This document shows positions 61,596-64,000 of a stretch of 64,000 nt of DNA, in pieces (position 1 is the first letter of the stretch; every line of letters begins with the position of its first letter). The stretch lies in assembly GCA_014898415.1 (NCBI GenBank), contig RCTD01000012.1, positions 372,001 to 436,000 on the forward strand. The letters run 5' to 3'. The notes under the pieces were generated by a model. It worked only from the letters and a program-made list of their open reading frames with translations. It did no database searches and was not told the DNA's origin. This DNA is from Stromatinia cepivora (lineage: Eukaryota > Ascomycota > Leotiomycetes > Helotiales > Sclerotiniaceae). The position numbers and the translations under genes are program-made.

Positions 61596-61714
61596 ACATA
61601 CGACCATAGACTGAGGAGAATTGGGCATCCCGTCCGCTCTGCCATACACAAGCCTCAGATCGGCAGATTAGTAGTTGGGTGGGTGACCACCAGCGAATCC
61701 CTGCTGTTGTATGT
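61596..61714 (+). rRNA. 5S ribosomal RNA gene
   Basis: A 119-base match to the fungal 5S pattern: the 5' end ACATACGACCATAGACTGAG pairs with the 3' end GTTGTATGT. GGGCATCCCGTCCGCTCT and AAGCC follow in the first half, and TTAGTAGTTGGGTGGGTGAC with CAGCGAATCCC in the second (internal Pol III control region). T-rich TTTCCTTTTGC after the end would terminate Pol III. Dispersed single 5S genes are usual in filamentous ascomycetes. The sequence appears intact, with no frame or RIP damage to judge by. Confidence 0.93.
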
Positions 61715-62340
61715 TTCCTTTTGCTTCTGGTTGTTTTTCTTCATTTTTTGTATGGAGTACTGTACCTCGCTGTTCGTTGGGTTGTTTGCAGCCCATTTTC
61801 CCCTTCTACATTACATAGTGTTTTTGACCTCAGCGACCCGTTCAGACTTTCACCCCGAAAGCTACTGAAAGCGAAGGTAAACAAATCCTCTATGCACAGG
61901 CACGCAGAGCTACTATCTCACCCTAAGATATACTCCAAAACATAACCAACATCTAGAATCTGAAATCTCATATAAACACCTTCTAGTCTCACAATAGAAT
62001 CGTACCGATTAAGTAAGTGATGATATTGTTGTGGACTACTACTACTGCTACTAGACACATTGCATTGCGCCGTCATCGAGTAGGAAAAAGTAGATTGATT
62101 GATATTCCTTAGAACCGAATGACCAGGACCAGGACTCATCCATGAAGTTGTGAAATCGTTCAAGATTCGAGTTTTGCTTGCAAGCACGTTGTCTTTCTTT
62201 TACGACTCAGATTATTTATAGAGTATCGGATTCTTAATTGTGTATGTATCGATTATAATATATAGATTTATAAAATTAAGAACAATTTAAAAAGATGTTA
62301 CGGTTTTGATGATTTATAAATATAATATAACTATACTGGC
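61715..62340. other. Transition from gene-rich to AT-rich DNA
   Basis: No gene is supported. Open frames at 61679-61945 (+), which overlaps the 5S gene, and 61918-62187 (-) have no domain. AT content climbs after about 62,200, ahead of the LTR element. Confidence 0.5.
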
Positions 62341-62490
62341 TGTCACGAGATACACGTGATCGCGTACGATCGGGCTAGTACGGTACTAAGCTCCGAACCG
62401 ATCATATATATAGCTTCGTAGTACATTTTTTTTAATTCTGTAGTTTTTAATTCTAAGATTGATCTTTAAACGTTCGTTGGATTTGTTATA
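62341..62490 (+). repeat. 5' LTR of gag-only element, copy 2
   Basis: A 150-bp repeat, inverted relative to 8809-8958 and 10335-10484. Its outer end TGTCACGAG is intact; its inner end has decayed to TTGTTATA. Confidence 0.88.
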
Positions 62491-63865
62491 TTATTAAAAG
62501 CTTTTCCAGATAAGAAATGAAATAATATATGCTTATGCTTATACATACTTCGCTTGTTCCTGTCTAGGTATACGCTTATGTTTATTCATTTGCATATAGA
62601 TCTTTTTGATATTATTCAAAGGTGTTGTTTTTTTTCTTACCCTTAATTTCTAAGCTATAGATTACAATTCGATAAACCTCGTGATTACAGAACTTCATGG
62701 CGAAGTGATTTGTTAATAGAATGAAATCTCGTTCCTATACTCTTTAATTCTCGAATGCACTTTAATTGCTTATACTCTTTCTCGTCCGAAATCCTCTCTC
62801 CCTGATCCTGAAAAGTTCAATGGTAGCTTTCAAAAGTTCGATACCTGGCTTTCTTCGATTCAAGCGAAACTATAAATAAACGGTATAACGATCAACAACT
62901 CTATAGCTTAATTTTACTATATTTACCTCAATCTCGAATCTCATATACAAACTATAGTACTACCTCAGCTTTCTTCTTTTGATCAAAACGTTCCCTTAAA
63001 TCATACAACGATCCTAAATCAATTTATATGTGTTTACAACAATCCGAATAAAATTCAAAAAGCTGAAGATAAATTATTCATTTTCAAATAAGGAATCGAT
63101 TCTTTATATATTTATATTACAAAATTCGAAAGGATTTTTTACAAAGCCAAAAATCAGAATTAACCCAATTCGAATAAAATCTCAATCTTTTGTAATAAAC
63201 TCAATATTACTCTTAAAAATCGTTTTTCTCAATAACTTTCTTTTCCCCACTCCTATCCCGATTTTGTTTAGATTATATAATAATTAACTATTTGTATAGC
63301 GAATGGATTCTTTATATCATCCTATTCTAATAAATCTAGAACCCTATATATATTACAGAATCCATCCCACTCTCGAAATTACAATTTAATGGATATTAGT
63401 AACCTTAATATTATTAATGCCTTTAGCCCTTTTAATACTCAATTAAACAAGCTTGATCGTACTCTAATTTTACCTTGCATACGAATACCCGAGTTTTCCT
63501 TTTCTGAAAGAACTCTTTTGTATAAACAAAATAAATATATATGATATAAAAATAATTTTCATTAAATATAAATCTATCTGCTAAACCTATATTAAAGAGT
63601 CCGAGATTGATAAAAGCCTATTCCAGCTATTATATTGATTACTAAGTTCGAAAACGATAATAATAAGGATCTAGAAGAGATGATCAATGATCGATATTTT
63701 GAAGATCGCTTGAAGAAGGCATATAATATAGTGGATATGTATTCGTTAGTTATAATGCAATCTGTGTATCAGGAATTTTTATTAAAAGAAGATTAGTGAT
63801 CATTTTGTACTTAAGTTATTTATTTAAAATGAATTCGAGGCGAACTCTTCAGAAAGGAAGGGTAG

Positions 63866-64000
63866 TATTATGAGATATATATGATCGCATATGATCGGAT
63901 TAATACAATACTAAGCTTCGAGCCGATCATATATATAGCTTCGTAGTACACTCTCTTTAGCTCTGTAGCTTTTAATTCTAAGGTTGATCTCTAAACGCTC
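63866..64000 (+). repeat. 3' LTR of gag-only element, copy 2 (partial)
   Basis: It matches the first 135 or so bases of the 5' LTR, with transition differences (for example TATGAGATATATATGATCGC against TGTCACGAGATACACG). The window ends at AAACGCTC, just before the terminal GTTGGGTTCGTCACA-type end. Confidence 0.85.

Larger units (their letters stand above)
62341..64000 (+). mobile_element. Gag-only LTR retroelement, copy 2 (cut by window end)
   Basis: Same family as 8809-10484, opposite orientation. The 5' LTR is 62341-62490 (TGTCACGAGATACACG..TTTGTTATA). The interior carries one relic frame from about 62,780 to a TAG at 63794-63796, all in one phase but with several RIP-type stops. Its N-terminal part (DPEKFNGSFQKFDTWL, about 62,804-62,851) matches fungal Ty3/gypsy-type gag proteins. 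No pol domains are present. The 3' LTR runs from about 63,866 to the window edge and lacks about 15 bases. The left flank is CTGGC, so a CTGGC copy should follow at about 64,016 if this was a simple insertion. Confidence 0.85.

Noticed and set aside
61679..61945. Open frame of 88 codons on the plus strand
   Set aside because: It starts inside the 5S rRNA gene and has no recognisable domain.

Overview
The window is nuclear DNA of a filamentous ascomycete, most likely a Leotiomycete of the Sclerotiniaceae type. This rests on the short GT-AG introns (about 50-220 nt) with CTAAC/CTAAT branch sites, the gene families, a dispersed 5S rRNA gene, and very AT-rich blocks with C-to-T decay typical of repeat-induced point mutation (RIP). 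Species was not determined; nothing was searched.

Layout: (1) 1 to about 20,150 is a gene-poor AT block of decayed mobile DNA. It holds minisatellites, relic reading frames full of TAA/TAG/TGA, a complete 1,676-bp gag-only LTR retroelement (8809-10484) with a GATAT target duplication, a palindromic repeat array (about 11,020-12,370), and two long relic genes on the + strand. The second relic (15109-18210) reads as a KDZ (Kyakuja-Dileera-Zisupton) transposase. (2) About 20,200 to 25,560 is a transition zone with an AIM6-like membrane phosphodiesterase, a small secreted cysteine protein and a truncated non-LTR retrotransposon. (3) About 25,650 to 58,680 is a conserved housekeeping island: complex I 21.3-kDa-type subunit (-), mitochondrial serine hydroxymethyltransferase (-), ribosomal protein eL19 (-), GCN1 (-), DHX29-like DExH helicase (+), MARVEL-type membrane protein (-), O-acetylhomoserine sulfhydrylase-like gene with a damaged first exon (+), peroxisomal-type long-chain acyl-CoA synthetase (+) and plasma-membrane H+-ATPase PMA1 (-). 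(4) 58,680 to 62,340 is the long PMA1 upstream region and a 5S rRNA gene. (5) From 62,341 the AT block resumes with a second copy of the gag-only LTR element in the opposite orientation, cut about 15 bp short by the window edge.

The genes are separate transcription units, not an operon. Several serve translation: eL19, GCN1 (sensing of stalled or starved ribosomes) and the DHX29-like helicase (scanning), the last two divergent from a 330-bp gap. SHMT and the sulfhydrylase-like gene belong to one-carbon and sulfur amino acid metabolism. Exon borders were placed by eye from splice signals and reading phase, and every multi-exon model given closes in phase.
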